The position numbers were made by a program, and so were the translations under genes. A stretch of DNA of 21,099 nucleotides, from contig JBCBZH010000040.1 in assembly GCA_039815415.1 (NCBI GenBank), positions 1 to 21,099 on the forward strand, in the 5' to 3' direction. Numbering within the stretch: the stretch's first letter is position 1; every line of letters begins with the position of its first letter. The notes below the pieces were generated by a model. It saw only the letters and a program-made list of their open reading frames with translations. It was not told where the DNA came from and did no database searches. This document shows positions 1-7,504 of the stretch, piece after piece. The stretch comes from JBCBZH01 sp039815415. GTDB lineage: Bacteria > Bacteroidota > Rhodothermia > Rhodothermales > Rubricoccaceae.

Positions 1-44
1 TCGCTGGGAAGATGTATCGGCCCAGCAATTGGGTGATCCAGCGA
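1..44. other. Nested inverted repeats just after the kinase stop codon
   Basis: Two overlapping inverted repeats lie directly downstream of the sensor kinase stop: TCGCTGG (1-7) with CCAGCGA (38-44), and GCTGGG (3-8) with CCCAGC (21-26). They could form alternative hairpins and act as a terminator for the minus-strand gene. No U-tract is visible and the window edge cuts the context, so this is only a candidate. Confidence 0.3.
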
Positions 45-3000
45 TCAGCCCGAGTAGTCGTCGGCGCCGCCTCCAAGGCCCTCCACGGTGTCCTCCACGG
101 CGGCCCGCGCCGTCAGCAGCAGCACGGGCACGAAGTCGGTTTCCGGGTCGGTGCGGAGGGCCTGCACCAGCTCGAGGCCGTCCATCACCGGCATCATCAC
201 ATCGCTCACGATGGCATCGGGGACGCGTTCACGTGCCTGCTCGAGGGCCTCGGCTCCGTCGGCGGCCTCCACCACCGCATAGCGGTCGTCCAGATGACGG
301 CGGACGAGCTGGCGGAGGTCGGCGTTGTCGTCCACCACCAGCACGCGCGGCACATCGTCCGGGACTGCAGGAGGCTCGGGCGTGTGCTGGCGGGAGCGGG
401 CCGCGCCGTCGCCTGCGGCCCCGTCGCCGGTGGCGGCCAGCAGCGCAGCCATGCGCAGCTCCGGCGCCACGTCGACCGTCGGCGCCTCGGCCTGCGTCGG
501 CAGCGAAAGCGTAAAGGTGGCCCCTTCGCCGGGAACGCTCTCCACCGAGATCGTCCCGCCGTGCCCCTCGGCGATCTCGCGCACCAGCGCCAGCCCGATG
601 CCGGTGCCGGGCTGGCGGCGGGTGGTGGAGGTGTCGGCCTGGTAGAAGCGGTCGAACACGCGCGCGGCCTGATCGGGCTGGAGGCCGGGGCCGGTGTCGC
701 GCACGGTGAACCGGAGGGGCGCCTCTGCGCTGGCGGGGACAATCTGGAGCGTGACCGTCCCACCTGTGGGCGTGAACGACATCGCGTTGGCAAGCAGGTT
801 GGCGAGGGCCGTCTCTACCGCTACCGGGTCGAAGGTGCCCATCGCGTCGGGCAGATCGGTCTCGAAAGCGATGCCGTTGCGCTCGGCCAGGGGCTCGAAC
901 GCCTCTGCCACGCGCGCGGCGAACGCGCTGGCGTCCAGGCGAACCGGCTCGATCTCGAGCTGCCCGGCGTCGGAGCGGGCCAGCGAGAGAAGCTGCTCCA
1001 CCAGCGCGAGCAGCCGGCGCCCGTTCCGAGTCGCCAGGCCGATCTGGTCGCACGCCTCCGAGGCGATCTCCCCGTGGCGCCCCTCCACCACGTCGTTCAG
1101 TGGCCCGAGGATGAGCTGGAGCGGCGTGCGGAACTCGTGACTGACGTTGGCGAAGAGGCGGCTCTTGGCCTCGTCGAGCGTGCGCAGCTCGGCGGCCTGC
1201 TCGGCCACGATCTCCTTCTCGGCTGCGAGGTCGGCGGTGCGCTCGGCGACGGTCGCCTCCAGCTCGAGCTGGCGGTCGATGGCGCGGCGAAGGCGCCAGC
1301 GCACGATCCCGACCACGCCTCCGAGGACAAGCAGAACGACCAGGAGGCGGAAGCCGACGGTCTCCCATAGGAAGGGCGCCACCGACACCGGCATCGTCGC
1401 CTCGTCGCTCCATGTGCCGCCGTAGACCCGCGCTCGGACGCGGAAGGTGTGGTCTCCAGGCGGCACGTTGGTGTACGTCGCCTCGTGGTCAGCGGTGGGC
1501 CCGATCCACTCCGGGTCGAGCCCCTCGAGGCGGTACTGGAACCGAACGCGGTCCGGGGCGCGCAGGCTGGCCGCCGTGAAGGCGACGGTGAAGCGCCGCT
1601 GGTCGGCCTCGAGCTGAGGGGAGTCGAGAGGCTTCTCCCCGTCGTTGAGCCGCACACCCTCGATGTGGACGAGCGGCGGCACCTGCTCGAGCGCCAGCGC
1701 GCGGCTGGGCTGGAGCCGGGCGACGCCCTCGAAGGTGGGGAACCAGAAGGTGCCCATGGCGGAGCGCAGTGCAGGCCAGCCCGAGCTCTCCGGGTTGAGC
1801 AGGCCGTCCTCTCGCCCGTAGGCCACGCCGAGAACCGTCTCCGTCTTCCCATCCAGGACCGCTTCGACTTCGGCCCTGCGGACGCGGTGAATGCTGCGAT
1901 TGCCGCCCATCCACAACATCCCGGTCTCGTCTTCGAATAGCGACGAGACGATGTCCTCCGCCATCCCGTTGCGGGTATCGACGGACCGAATCTCACCGTC
2001 GTGAAGCCGCGCCAGCCCGCCCCCGTACGTCCCGATCCAGACCGTCCCCTCGTCCGCGATGTGGACGGACCGGACGAAATCGGTCGGGAGGCCATCGGCC
2101 ACGGTAAACACACGGTGCCCGGTGTCGTCGATGCGCACGAGCCCTCGGTTGGTGGGCACCCAGACGATGCCATCGGGCGCGATGGAGAGCGACATGGACT
2201 CTGGCGTCGGGATCCGTCGCAGGACGGTGGGCCCTTCCGGTCCGTAGGGCGCGAGGAGCATCGCTTCGTTCGTGGCGCGGCCCCAGAGACGCTGGGCTTC
2301 TCGCGGCTGGTCCTGCTGCCACGGAAGGATCTGCAGCACTTCCTCGGCCAGCCGCCAACGCTCGCCCGAGCGCCCGCGCCCTTCGAGCTGGCTTCCCGCG
2401 AGCCACAGGGTCCCTTGGGCGTCTTCGGCCGCGCCGAACGTCCAGCCCTCCGAGGTGGAGATTCGCTCGGCCTGACCGTCTCGAATGCGATGCAGGCTCC
2501 CATCGGTCATGGACACCAGACGGTCTGACGCATCCTCGGTGACGGTCACGACCGGCCCCGGAGGCAACCCCTGCGAGGCGCCGTACACCACAAAGGGCAT
2601 CTCTCGGATCGCCGCCAGCCCGTTGGCTCCCGTCCCGATCCAGAGGGTGCCTTCCCGGTCTTCGACGATGACTGGATTCGCCTCGCCAGGAAGCTCGATC
2701 TCCTCGAAGGGAGCGTCCGCACCCGACGCTGCGACGAGGGCGGTCGCCCCGTCGATGGACCAGAGCTGGCGGTGCCGGTCGAGAAGCAGCGGTTGCCCCC
2801 GGACCGGGAAGTCCCCCAGCGAATCGCCTGTCATGCTGGCGGCCACCCAGCGCTCCCCCTCGCGCCGCAAAGCCACAGCCAGTCCGGGACCCTGCACCAG
2901 ATGCTCGACGCCCGGTTCTCCGACGCGCTCCAGCGTCCCCGCCCGCACTCGGCACTGGCGGTTGGTCTCGCAGCGGACCCACAGCTCTCCCTCCCGGTCA

Positions 3001-3569
3001 CGGGCGAAGACCCCGTCCACCGACACCGCAGAAGCCACAGAGTCGTCGGGAAGGACGAGGCGTCCGGATTTGAGGGCATGGACCTGTCCCGCCCGATCCA
3101 CTCCGAGGGCCTGCTGCCCCCCGGTAACCATGGTGCCCTGCACACTGAACTGACCCTCGGTATGGCGCACCACGTCGCCCTGCTCGGTCACCGCCCAGAG
3201 GGTATCGCCATGCCCGCCCGTCAGCCCGTTGAACCTCGAGCTGGGGAGATCGGACCCGCTCCGTGCCGTGTGGACGATGAATCGGCGTCCGTCGAACCGC
3301 GCCAGCCCGCCCGTGCTGGCGATCCACAGGAAGCCGTCTGCGGTCTGTGCCAGCCCGGTGACGGAGTGCGCCGGCAGGCCCCGCTCGGTGGTCCAGACTT
3401 CGGCCTGATACTGGGGCATGGTCCCGGCTGACTCACGGCCGGACAGCGCGACGGGCAGGCTATCGGCGCTCGCAGATGAGGCCGCGTCGGATCGAGCTGG
3501 CGACGAGCGTTCGCTCCCGCATGCTGCGAGCACGAGGCTGAGCAGACCGATGCGGAGCGCCAGAGGCAT
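45..3569 (-). CDS. Hybrid two-component sensor histidine kinase, beta-propeller sensor, truncated receiver
   Basis: This is a membrane-bound hybrid histidine kinase of the Reg_prop/Y_Y_Y type (HTCS-like), 1174 aa. In order it has an N-terminal signal with a lipobox (LAAC, Cys17), propeller repeats with recurring 'G.LWIGT..GGLAR' motifs over about residues 55-640, a Y_Y_Y-like domain (about 660-725), one membrane segment (about 738-756) and a coiled linker. The HisKA box follows (SHEFRTP, His811), then the ATPase domain with N, G1 (DTGPG) and G2 (GTGIGLAL) boxes at about 905-1025. The receiver starts near 1075 with phospho-acceptor Asp1123 (SDVMMP) but ends right after GADDY, so its conserved Lys and last helix are missing. 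It should sense a periplasmic ligand and phosphorelay onward; the ligand and output are unknown. No AraC-type output domain is present. It is divergent from ahcY; no clear ribosome binding site precedes the ATG. Confidence 0.9.
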   Translation of the reverse strand: MPLALRIGLLSLVLAACGSERSSPARSDAASSASADSLPVALSGRESAGTMPQYQAEVWTTERGLPAHSVTGLAQTADGFLWIASTGGLARFDGRRFIVHTARSGSDLPSSRFNGLTGGHGDTLWAVTEQGDVVRHTEGQFSVQGTMVTGGQQALGVDRAGQVHALKSGRLVLPDDSVASAVSVDGVFARDREGELWVRCETNRQCRVRAGTLERVGEPGVEHLVQGPGLAVALRREGERWVAASMTGDSLGDFPVRGQPLLLDRHRQLWSIDGATALVAASGADAPFEEIELPGEANPVIVEDREGTLWIGTGANGLAAIREMPFVVYGASQGLPPGPVVTVTEDASDRLVSMTDGSLHRIRDGQAERISTSEGWTFGAAEDAQGTLWLAGSQLEGRGRSGERWRLAEEVLQILPWQQDQPREAQRLWGRATNEAMLLAPYGPEGPTVLRRIPTPESMSLSIAPDGIVWVPTNRGLVRIDDTGHRVFTVADGLPTDFVRSVHIADEGTVWIGTYGGGLARLHDGEIRSVDTRNGMAEDIVSSLFEDETGMLWMGGNRSIHRVRRAEVEAVLDGKTETVLGVAYGREDGLLNPESSGWPALRSAMGTFWFPTFEGVARLQPSRALALEQVPPLVHIEGVRLNDGEKPLDSPQLEADQRRFTVAFTAASLRAPDRVRFQYRLEGLDPEWIGPTADHEATYTNVPPGDHTFRVRARVYGGTWSDEATMPVSVAPFLWETVGFRLLVVLLVLGGVVGIVRWRLRRAIDRQLELEATVAERTADLAAEKEIVAEQAAELRTLDEAKSRLFANVSHEFRTPLQLILGPLNDVVEGRHGEIASEACDQIGLATRNGRRLLALVEQLLSLARSDAGQLEIEPVRLDASAFAARVAEAFEPLAERNGIAFETDLPDAMGTFDPVAVETALANLLANAMSFTPTGGTVTLQIVPASAEAPLRFTVRDTGPGLQPDQAARVFDRFYQADTSTTRRQPGTGIGLALVREIAEGHGGTISVESVPGEGATFTLSLPTQAEAPTVDVAPELRMAALLAATGDGAAGDGAARSRQHTPEPPAVPDDVPRVLVVDDNADLRQLVRRHLDDRYAVVEAADGAEALEQARERVPDAIVSDVMMPVMDGLELVQALRTDPETDFVPVLLLTARAAVEDTVEGLGGGADDYSG

Positions 3570-3757
3570 GTGGTGGGAGGGGGCGAAAACGCCTACAAGG
3601 TCGCCATAGACAACCGGATTCGGCTTCCCAACGCTGTCGACAGAAGAAATGGTCTGACTGCGAAGTTTGCGAAGGCCTTACAAACCCCGCCTAGCCCCAT
3701 GGTGTAGGTTTCAATACAAACTGAAACCATCGTGCCGGTGCGCCCGGCCCATCTCAC
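3570..3757. promoter_or_regulatory. Divergent intergenic region, sensor kinase / ahcY
   Basis: These 188 bases separate two divergent genes and must carry both promoters. On the plus strand TAGGTTTC (3705-3712) resembles the Bacteroidota -7 box TAnnTTTG and lies 45 bases before the ahcY start, but I see no convincing -33 box 19-20 bases further up. I recognise no SAH riboswitch. The iterated CGCCAGCTC motif is absent here. Confidence 0.35.
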
Positions 3758-5053
3758 ATGGACCACAAGGAAGGACAGTACAAAGTTGCCGATCTCTCGC
3801 TCGCCGAGGACGGCCGCAAGCGCATCGAATGGGCCGAGAGCCGCATGCCGGTGCTCATGAAGATCCGCGAGGAGTTCAGCCAGTCGCAGCCGTTCAAGGG
3901 CTACAAGATCACCGGCTGCCTCCACGTCACGAAGGAGACCGCCGTGCTCATCGAGACGCTCAAGGCCTGCGGCGCCGAAGTCGCGTGGAGCGGCTGCAAC
4001 CCCCTCTCCACCAATGATGCTGTGAGCGCAGCCCTCGCTCTCGGCCCCAAGGGCGACGGTGACGGCGTGGAGATCTACGCCTGGTACGGCCAGTCCACCG
4101 AGGACTTCTACTGGTGCATCGACCGCACCATCGACAAGACGCCGGACACGACGCTCGACGACGGCGCCGACCTCATCTTCCGCGTCCACAGCGCCTTCCC
4201 GGAGAAGACCGCCGACATCATCGGCGGCTCGGAGGAGACCACCACGGGCGTCCACCGTCTCCGCGCGATGGCCGACGACGGCAAGCTGGGCTACCCCGTC
4301 TACGCCGTTAACGACGCCGAGACGAAGTGGGACTTCGACAACGTCTACGGCACCGGCCAGTCCACGCTCGACGGCATCCTGCGCGCCAGCTCGGTGCTGG
4401 TGGCGGGCAAGAGCTTCGTGGTAGCGGGCTACGGCCACTGCGGCCGCGGCGTTGCCATGCGGGCTGCCGGCATGGGCGCCAACGTCATCATCACCGAGGT
4501 CAAGCCAACCGCAGCCCTCAAGGCGACCCTCGACGGCTTCCGGGTAATGACCATGGAGCAGGCCGCCAAGGTGGGCGACATCTTCGTGACCGCCACGGGC
4601 ATGAAGGACATCATCCGCGGCGAGCACTTCGTCTCGATGAAGGACGGCGCCATTGTGTGCAACACGGGCCACTACGACGTGGAGCTGAACCTCAAGGAGC
4701 TGGCGGAGGTCTCGATGGACGCCCGCATGATCCGCGACGACAACCGCGAGTACACGCTTGACAACGGCAAGAAGGTGTACGTGCTGGCCGATGGCCGCCT
4801 CGTGAACCTCGCGGCTGCCGAAGGCCACCCCTCGGAGGTGATGGACATGAGCTTCGCCAACCAGTTCCAGGCGCATCTGGAGCTGATCAAGGCCCACGAG
4901 GCCGGCGAGACGGTGCCCAAGACGGTCCTCGACCTCCCGGAGGAGTTGGACCAGCAGATCGCGCGCGTCAAGCTCGAGACGATGGGTCTCGAGATCGACG
5001 AGCTGACGGCCGACCAGGTCGCCTACGCCACCGACTACTCGGCCGGCACCTGA
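3758..5053 (+). CDS. ahcY: Adenosylhomocysteinase (S-adenosylhomocysteine hydrolase)
   Basis: This cytoplasmic NAD-dependent enzyme reversibly splits S-adenosylhomocysteine into adenosine and homocysteine, clearing the product inhibitor of methyltransferases. The 431-aa protein is full length for the family. Visible signatures are the substrate-domain stretch GCLHVTKETAVLIETL (about residues 52-67), CNPLSTND (about 79-86), the NAD-binding glycine motif GYGHCGRG (about residues 225-232) and the C-terminal ELTADQVAYA block. The C-terminus ends in YSAGT rather than the KPDHYRY tail of many family members, which resembles the shorter archaeal/thermophile-type enzymes. The ATG at 3758 gives the expected N-terminus. 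It stands alone, divergent from the sensor kinase and convergent with the FKBP gene, with a strong hairpin downstream. The CGCCAGCTC motif occurs twice inside it (4384, 4697). Confidence 0.97.
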   Translation: MDHKEGQYKVADLSLAEDGRKRIEWAESRMPVLMKIREEFSQSQPFKGYKITGCLHVTKETAVLIETLKACGAEVAWSGCNPLSTNDAVSAALALGPKGDGDGVEIYAWYGQSTEDFYWCIDRTIDKTPDTTLDDGADLIFRVHSAFPEKTADIIGGSEETTTGVHRLRAMADDGKLGYPVYAVNDAETKWDFDNVYGTGQSTLDGILRASSVLVAGKSFVVAGYGHCGRGVAMRAAGMGANVIITEVKPTAALKATLDGFRVMTMEQAAKVGDIFVTATGMKDIIRGEHFVSMKDGAIVCNTGHYDVELNLKELAEVSMDARMIRDDNREYTLDNGKKVYVLADGRLVNLAAAEGHPSEVMDMSFANQFQAHLELIKAHEAGETVPKTVLDLPEELDQQIARVKLETMGLEIDELTADQVAYATDYSAGT

Positions 5054-5141
5054 TCGCCAGCTCGAGTGGATGACACCCATAGGGGCGGCTCAGCGAGTCG
5101 CCCCTACGGGCTTGAGAACCCGCCGCCAGCTCGAGCTGGCG
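5054..5141. repeat. Intergenic repeat pair flanking a hairpin
   Basis: The ahcY/FKBP spacer holds one degenerate copy of the iterated motif, TCGCCAGCTCGAGTGGA at 5054-5070, and one perfect 18-bp palindrome CGCCAGCTCGAGCTGGCG at 5124-5141. They sit on either side of the terminator hairpin. The same 17-mer as at 5054 recurs exactly at 18059-18075. Confidence 0.85.
5076..5110. terminator. Bidirectional hairpin terminator between ahcY and the FKBP gene
   Basis: TAGGGGCG (5080-5087) pairs perfectly with CGCCCCTA (5099-5106). The stem extends inwards by four more pairs, one of them G-T, to a three-base loop (AGC), and outwards as CCC (5076-5078) with GGG (5108-5110) across one mismatch. The location between two convergent stop codons fits a shared terminator. 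No long T-run follows on either strand, so Rho-independent activity is inferred from the stem alone. Confidence 0.65.
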
Positions 5142-5149
5142 CCAATCGC

Positions 5150-5497
5150 TCACTCGATGTCGCGGAGTGTCACCCCGAAGATGAGCGTGTCGCCGGGCGG
5201 AATACCGGGCGGCGGGCGGTCGCCATAGCCCTGATCCGGCGGCACCTCAAACGTCTTGGTTTCGCCAATCTGCATCCCATTGACCGCATCCCGAAAGCCG
5301 GGGACGAAGTTGCGCAACGGGTAGGTCACGCCGTCGTTCTCGTCGAACACGGTCCCGTCCCGCAGCGTCCCCCTGTAGTCGATGGTGACCGTGCTCGATG
5401 GCGTCGCGGTCACAGAATCGGGCCCATCCCCGATGTCCGGCTCGGATCCGCAAGCGGCTAGGAGAACGGCGACAACCAGAATGGAGAGAGAGCGCAT
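5150..5497 (-). CDS. FKBP-type peptidyl-prolyl cis-trans isomerase, lipoprotein
   Basis: This is a small exported FKBP fold enzyme that should speed proline isomerisation during folding in the periplasm, anchored by lipid. The 115-aa protein begins with a short signal and a lipobox (LLAAC, Cys16), then has a single FKBP domain (about 38-113). Diagnostic stretches are the VTIDYRGTLRDGTVFDEN opening, FVPGFRDAVNGMQIGE, FEVPPDQGYG, the IPPGDTLIFGVTL strand and the conserved Tyr in DQGYGD. It lacks the N-terminal dimerisation arm of FkpA/Mip proteins, so it is a minimal single-domain form. A promoter-like element lies 26-58 bases upstream. It is convergent with ahcY. Confidence 0.93.
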   Translation of the reverse strand: MRSLSILVVAVLLAACGSEPDIGDGPDSVTATPSSTVTIDYRGTLRDGTVFDENDGVTYPLRNFVPGFRDAVNGMQIGETKTFEVPPDQGYGDRPPPGIPPGDTLIFGVTLRDIE

Positions 5498-5522
5498 CGG
5501 CGCGAGCGTGAACGACGGTCCC

Positions 5523-5555
5523 TCAACCTACGCGCTGACGAGCATGCCTCGAACC
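5523..5555 (-). promoter_or_regulatory. Promoter candidate for the FKBP lipoprotein gene
   Basis: Read on the minus strand, GGTTCG (5550-5555) is followed after 19 bases by TAGGTTGA (5523-5530), close to the Bacteroidota pattern of a TTG-like -33 box and a TAnnTTTG -7 box. The -7 box ends 25 bases before the ATG. The same arrangement precedes the antitoxin gene, with upstream sequence conserved as well. Confidence 0.5.
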
Positions 5556-5579
5556 GAAGGTCCGCGAGCCAGCTGGCGA
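5548..5579 (-). repeat. Shared upstream element, copy 1
   Basis: On the plus strand CTCGAACCGAAGGTC (5548-5562) is followed by a GCG-containing spacer and AGCCAGCTGGCGA. A second copy sits at 18758-18791 with 15 identical bases at the start and only a two-base insertion and two substitutions in the rest. Each copy lies just upstream of a minus-strand start codon and contains the -33 part of a promoter candidate. Confidence 0.7.
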
Positions 5580-5584
5580 ATCCG

Positions 5585-6586
5585 CTACGGCGTCAGGCGG
5601 ACGCTAAGCATCCAGCCGTCGTCGCTGAGCACCACCGTCAGCCCGTCGATGGCGTCGCGGTAGAAACGGGCCGTGCGGTACGCGTTGTAGCGCTTGGCGG
5701 AGGCGTGGGCGCCACGCACATTGGCAAGGTAGAAGGCTCCGGCCACGAGCGTGGCAAGGGAGGGCACCACATAGCGCGTCGGAGCATCGGCGTCCAACTC
5801 GTGTCGCCACGAGGCATAGGCGCCGTAACCGAGGGCGCTCGTCAGCCCAAAGGCCTGGGCGGCATCATAAATGTGGCCGGTGTAAAGCTGGCCACTGCCT
5901 GGCACCACAGCGCTCATGGCAGCCGCCAGTCCTGGGGAACGCGACCCGGTGGGCGGCCCCTCGCGGAGCCCGATGTGCGCCCCGGCGACGGCGTACGCCG
6001 CTCCCTCCGGCCCGAACGACCGATCGGTGTCGAGCGGCTCCAGAAGGGCGAGGGCCGTGGCGTCATCGCTGTCGTGGAGTGCGAGCAGCGCCTCTGCGAT
6101 GGCAAGGCGAGGGCCCAGGGTGTCCCGGTCGGCGGGTTGGAGGTCGGCAGCGCCGAGGGCGAGGCGCGCGTCATCAAAGCGTCCATCCTGCAAGAGAAGC
6201 ACGGCGTACTGCCAGCGGAAGGTGCGGCGGAGCGCGGGGAAGTCGGCGGCGAGGCGACGAAGGGCGTGCTCGGCCTCGGCGTAGCGCCCGGCGAAGAACG
6301 CGCCGTTCAGGGCCGCCGTCCCACTGGCGAGGCGCGCGGTAGAATCGGTCGCCAGCTCGTAGTGGGCCATGTGGAAAGCGTAGCCAAGGAACGGCTGCTC
6401 AGCGCCCTCGAACCGCTCGGCCAGCCGCGCGAGATCCTCTACGGTGACGAGCTGGCGATCCGGCGTCTCAGATCCCGACGCCGGGGCGCTGCTGGAGGGG
6501 CTCGAGTTCTGTGCCCAGGCGATCGCCGGGAGCGAGCACAGGATGAAAGTGGTCGCGATAGTCCGGATGAAGCTGGCGCCAGTCAT
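5585..6586 (-). CDS. Exported PGSGQ-motif protein with TPR-like helical region
   Basis: The 333-aa product starts at the internal ATG at 6586, chosen because it gives a clean signal peptide ending AWA|Q; the open frame extends further upstream without support. Residues 45-215 are Ala/Leu-rich helical repeats resembling tetratricopeptide units. The C-terminal third has AAAMSAVVPGSGQLYTGHIYDAAQAF (broken here as PGSGQLYTG, about residues 230-238) and two hydrophobic stretches, a pattern I associate with small membrane proteins of the DUF5683 kind found next to YidD. Function is unknown. Its start overlaps the YidD-like gene by 119 bases, and both follow a TlpA-like gene, so the three are probably one transcript acting at the inner membrane or periplasm. 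The family match is from memory; the exported, repeat-containing nature is visible. Confidence 0.8.
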   Translation of the reverse strand: MTGASFIRTIATTFILCSLPAIAWAQNSSPSSSAPASGSETPDRQLVTVEDLARLAERFEGAEQPFLGYAFHMAHYELATDSTARLASGTAALNGAFFAGRYAEAEHALRRLAADFPALRRTFRWQYAVLLLQDGRFDDARLALGAADLQPADRDTLGPRLAIAEALLALHDSDDATALALLEPLDTDRSFGPEGAAYAVAGAHIGLREGPPTGSRSPGLAAAMSAVVPGSGQLYTGHIYDAAQAFGLTSALGYGAYASWRHELDADAPTRYVVPSLATLVAGAFYLANVRGAHASAKRYNAYRTARFYRDAIDGLTVVLSDDGWMLSVRLTP

Positions 6587-7001
6587 GGAGCGTCGGAGCG
6601 GTGGTCGCGTCGGGCGGGTCGTAGATGCGGATGCGGCCATCGAGGCGGAAGGAGAAGGCGGTTTGTCCGCGAACGAAGGCGGTGTTCTCACGGAAGAAGA
6701 TGCGGTCGATCGTCATCAGTGTTCCGGGCACCAGGCCCCAGCGCGCGACGCTGTACCGGGCATACATGGAGCACGACGGCCAGGCCGGGCAGGGGCGTGC
6801 CATGCGAGGCACCACATCCTGCTGGTAGTAGCGGAGCGCGGCTTGCCCGGCCCCAGCCTCCGCGTCCGGGAGTGTGTGGAGCAGGGCGTCCTCGGCCCAG
6901 GTGGTATCCGGCGCGGACCAGCCCCACTCCCACCCGCCGTCCTGCGCACTCGAGCTGGCGGGCGCCATCAGCGCGAGGATCACGAGAACGCGGAGACTCA
7001 T
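6468..7001 (-). CDS. Exported YidD-like (membrane protein insertion efficiency factor) protein
   Basis: The 177-aa protein opens with a signal peptide (cleavage near SSSAQ, residue 20). Residues 57-105 carry the YidD signature: RYYQ, then CPAWPSCSMYARYSV (Cys71, Cys77) and G..PG.L...DRI, close to the family pattern C..xPTCS.YA. Classical YidD is an 70-100 aa cytoplasmic membrane-associated helper of YidC; this version is longer, has an export signal and a 70-residue tail rich in His and Pro (HPDYRDHFHPV). The standard YidD role therefore should not be assumed. Its ATG overlaps the TlpA stop by four bases (ATGA), indicating translational coupling. The tail overlaps the next gene's signal peptide in another frame. 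Confidence 0.85.
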   Translation of the reverse strand: MSLRVLVILALMAPASSSAQDGGWEWGWSAPDTTWAEDALLHTLPDAEAGAGQAALRYYQQDVVPRMARPCPAWPSCSMYARYSVARWGLVPGTLMTIDRIFFRENTAFVRGQTAFSFRLDGRIRIYDPPDATTAPTLHDWRQLHPDYRDHFHPVLAPGDRLGTELEPLQQRPGVGI

Positions 7002-7504
7002 CGGGGCAGCGCATCGAGGCGCTGGCGAAAGGTGTCGGTGGTGTGGGCGCCGATCATCCGCTCGCGGAGGATGCCCTCGGCGTCAATCACGAACGTGACC
7101 GGGCGTGCGCCCTGAACCGCCGCATAGGGCCCGACGAAGTCCGCCAGCTCGGCGTGGGCGTAGATGCCCTCCGTTGGACGGTCAGCGAGGTAGGCGCGGA
7201 TCAACTCCGGCGCCTCGTCGCTCACGAAGACCACCGCCAGCGCGTCGGGGCGCTCACGCTGGAGGCTGTCGAGCGCAGGCATCTCCGCACGGCACGGGCC
7301 GCACCACGTGGCCCAAGCGTTGAGCATCACGGCACGTCCTCGGAAGGCCGCCAGGTCCACAGCCTCTCCTGTCCGAACATCTGCCAGTTCGAGCGCAGGC
7401 GCCGTCTCCCCCAGTCCCGTCGCGGGAAGCTGACCCGCGACGGCGCTTGTCAGCGGACCGCAGCCCGACAACAAAACAAGAGCGACGAGACCGGCGCGAA
7501 GCAT
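6998..7504 (-). CDS. TlpA/ResA-like thioredoxin-fold lipoprotein
   Basis: This is a periplasmic thiol-disulfide oxidoreductase of the AhpC-TSA/TlpA type, 168 aa. The N-terminus has a lipobox (LLSGC, Cys15); the fold begins at about residue 33. The redox motif is WCGPC (Cys68, Cys71), and the cis-proline loop is ARPVTFVID. The start at 7504 is preferred because a longer GTG start at 7537 would put twelve extra residues before the signal and overlap a -7-like box. It heads a run with the YidD-like and PGSGQ genes, coupled by an ATGA overlap. Its partner could be cysteine pairs in the neighbouring YidD-like protein (Cys71/Cys77) or cytochrome maturation; the first is inference from context. Confidence 0.9.
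   Translation of the reverse strand: MLRAGLVALVLLSGCGPLTSAVAGQLPATGLGETAPALELADVRTGEAVDLAAFRGRAVMLNAWATWCGPCRAEMPALDSLQRERPDALAVVFVSDEAPELIRAYLADRPTEGIYAHAELADFVGPYAAVQGARPVTFVIDAEGILRERMIGAHTTDTFRQRLDALPR

Noticed and set aside
12..1370. Long plus-strand open frame of 452 codons
   Set aside because: It lies antisense to the kinase and receiver domains, is rich in His, Gly and Arg with no motif, and is the usual mirror of a high-GC gene.
3600..3757. SAH-responsive riboswitch before ahcY
   Set aside because: I could not find the conserved core or a convincing paired structure in the leader.
3593..5080. 495-codon minus-strand open frame
   Set aside because: It is exactly antisense to ahcY, whose motifs are unmistakable; the frame has no domain signature.
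5548..5562. GGTTCGAG resembling the T-arm of a tRNA
   Set aside because: No acceptor stem, anticodon arm or D-arm can be built around either copy; the spacing fits a promoter element better.
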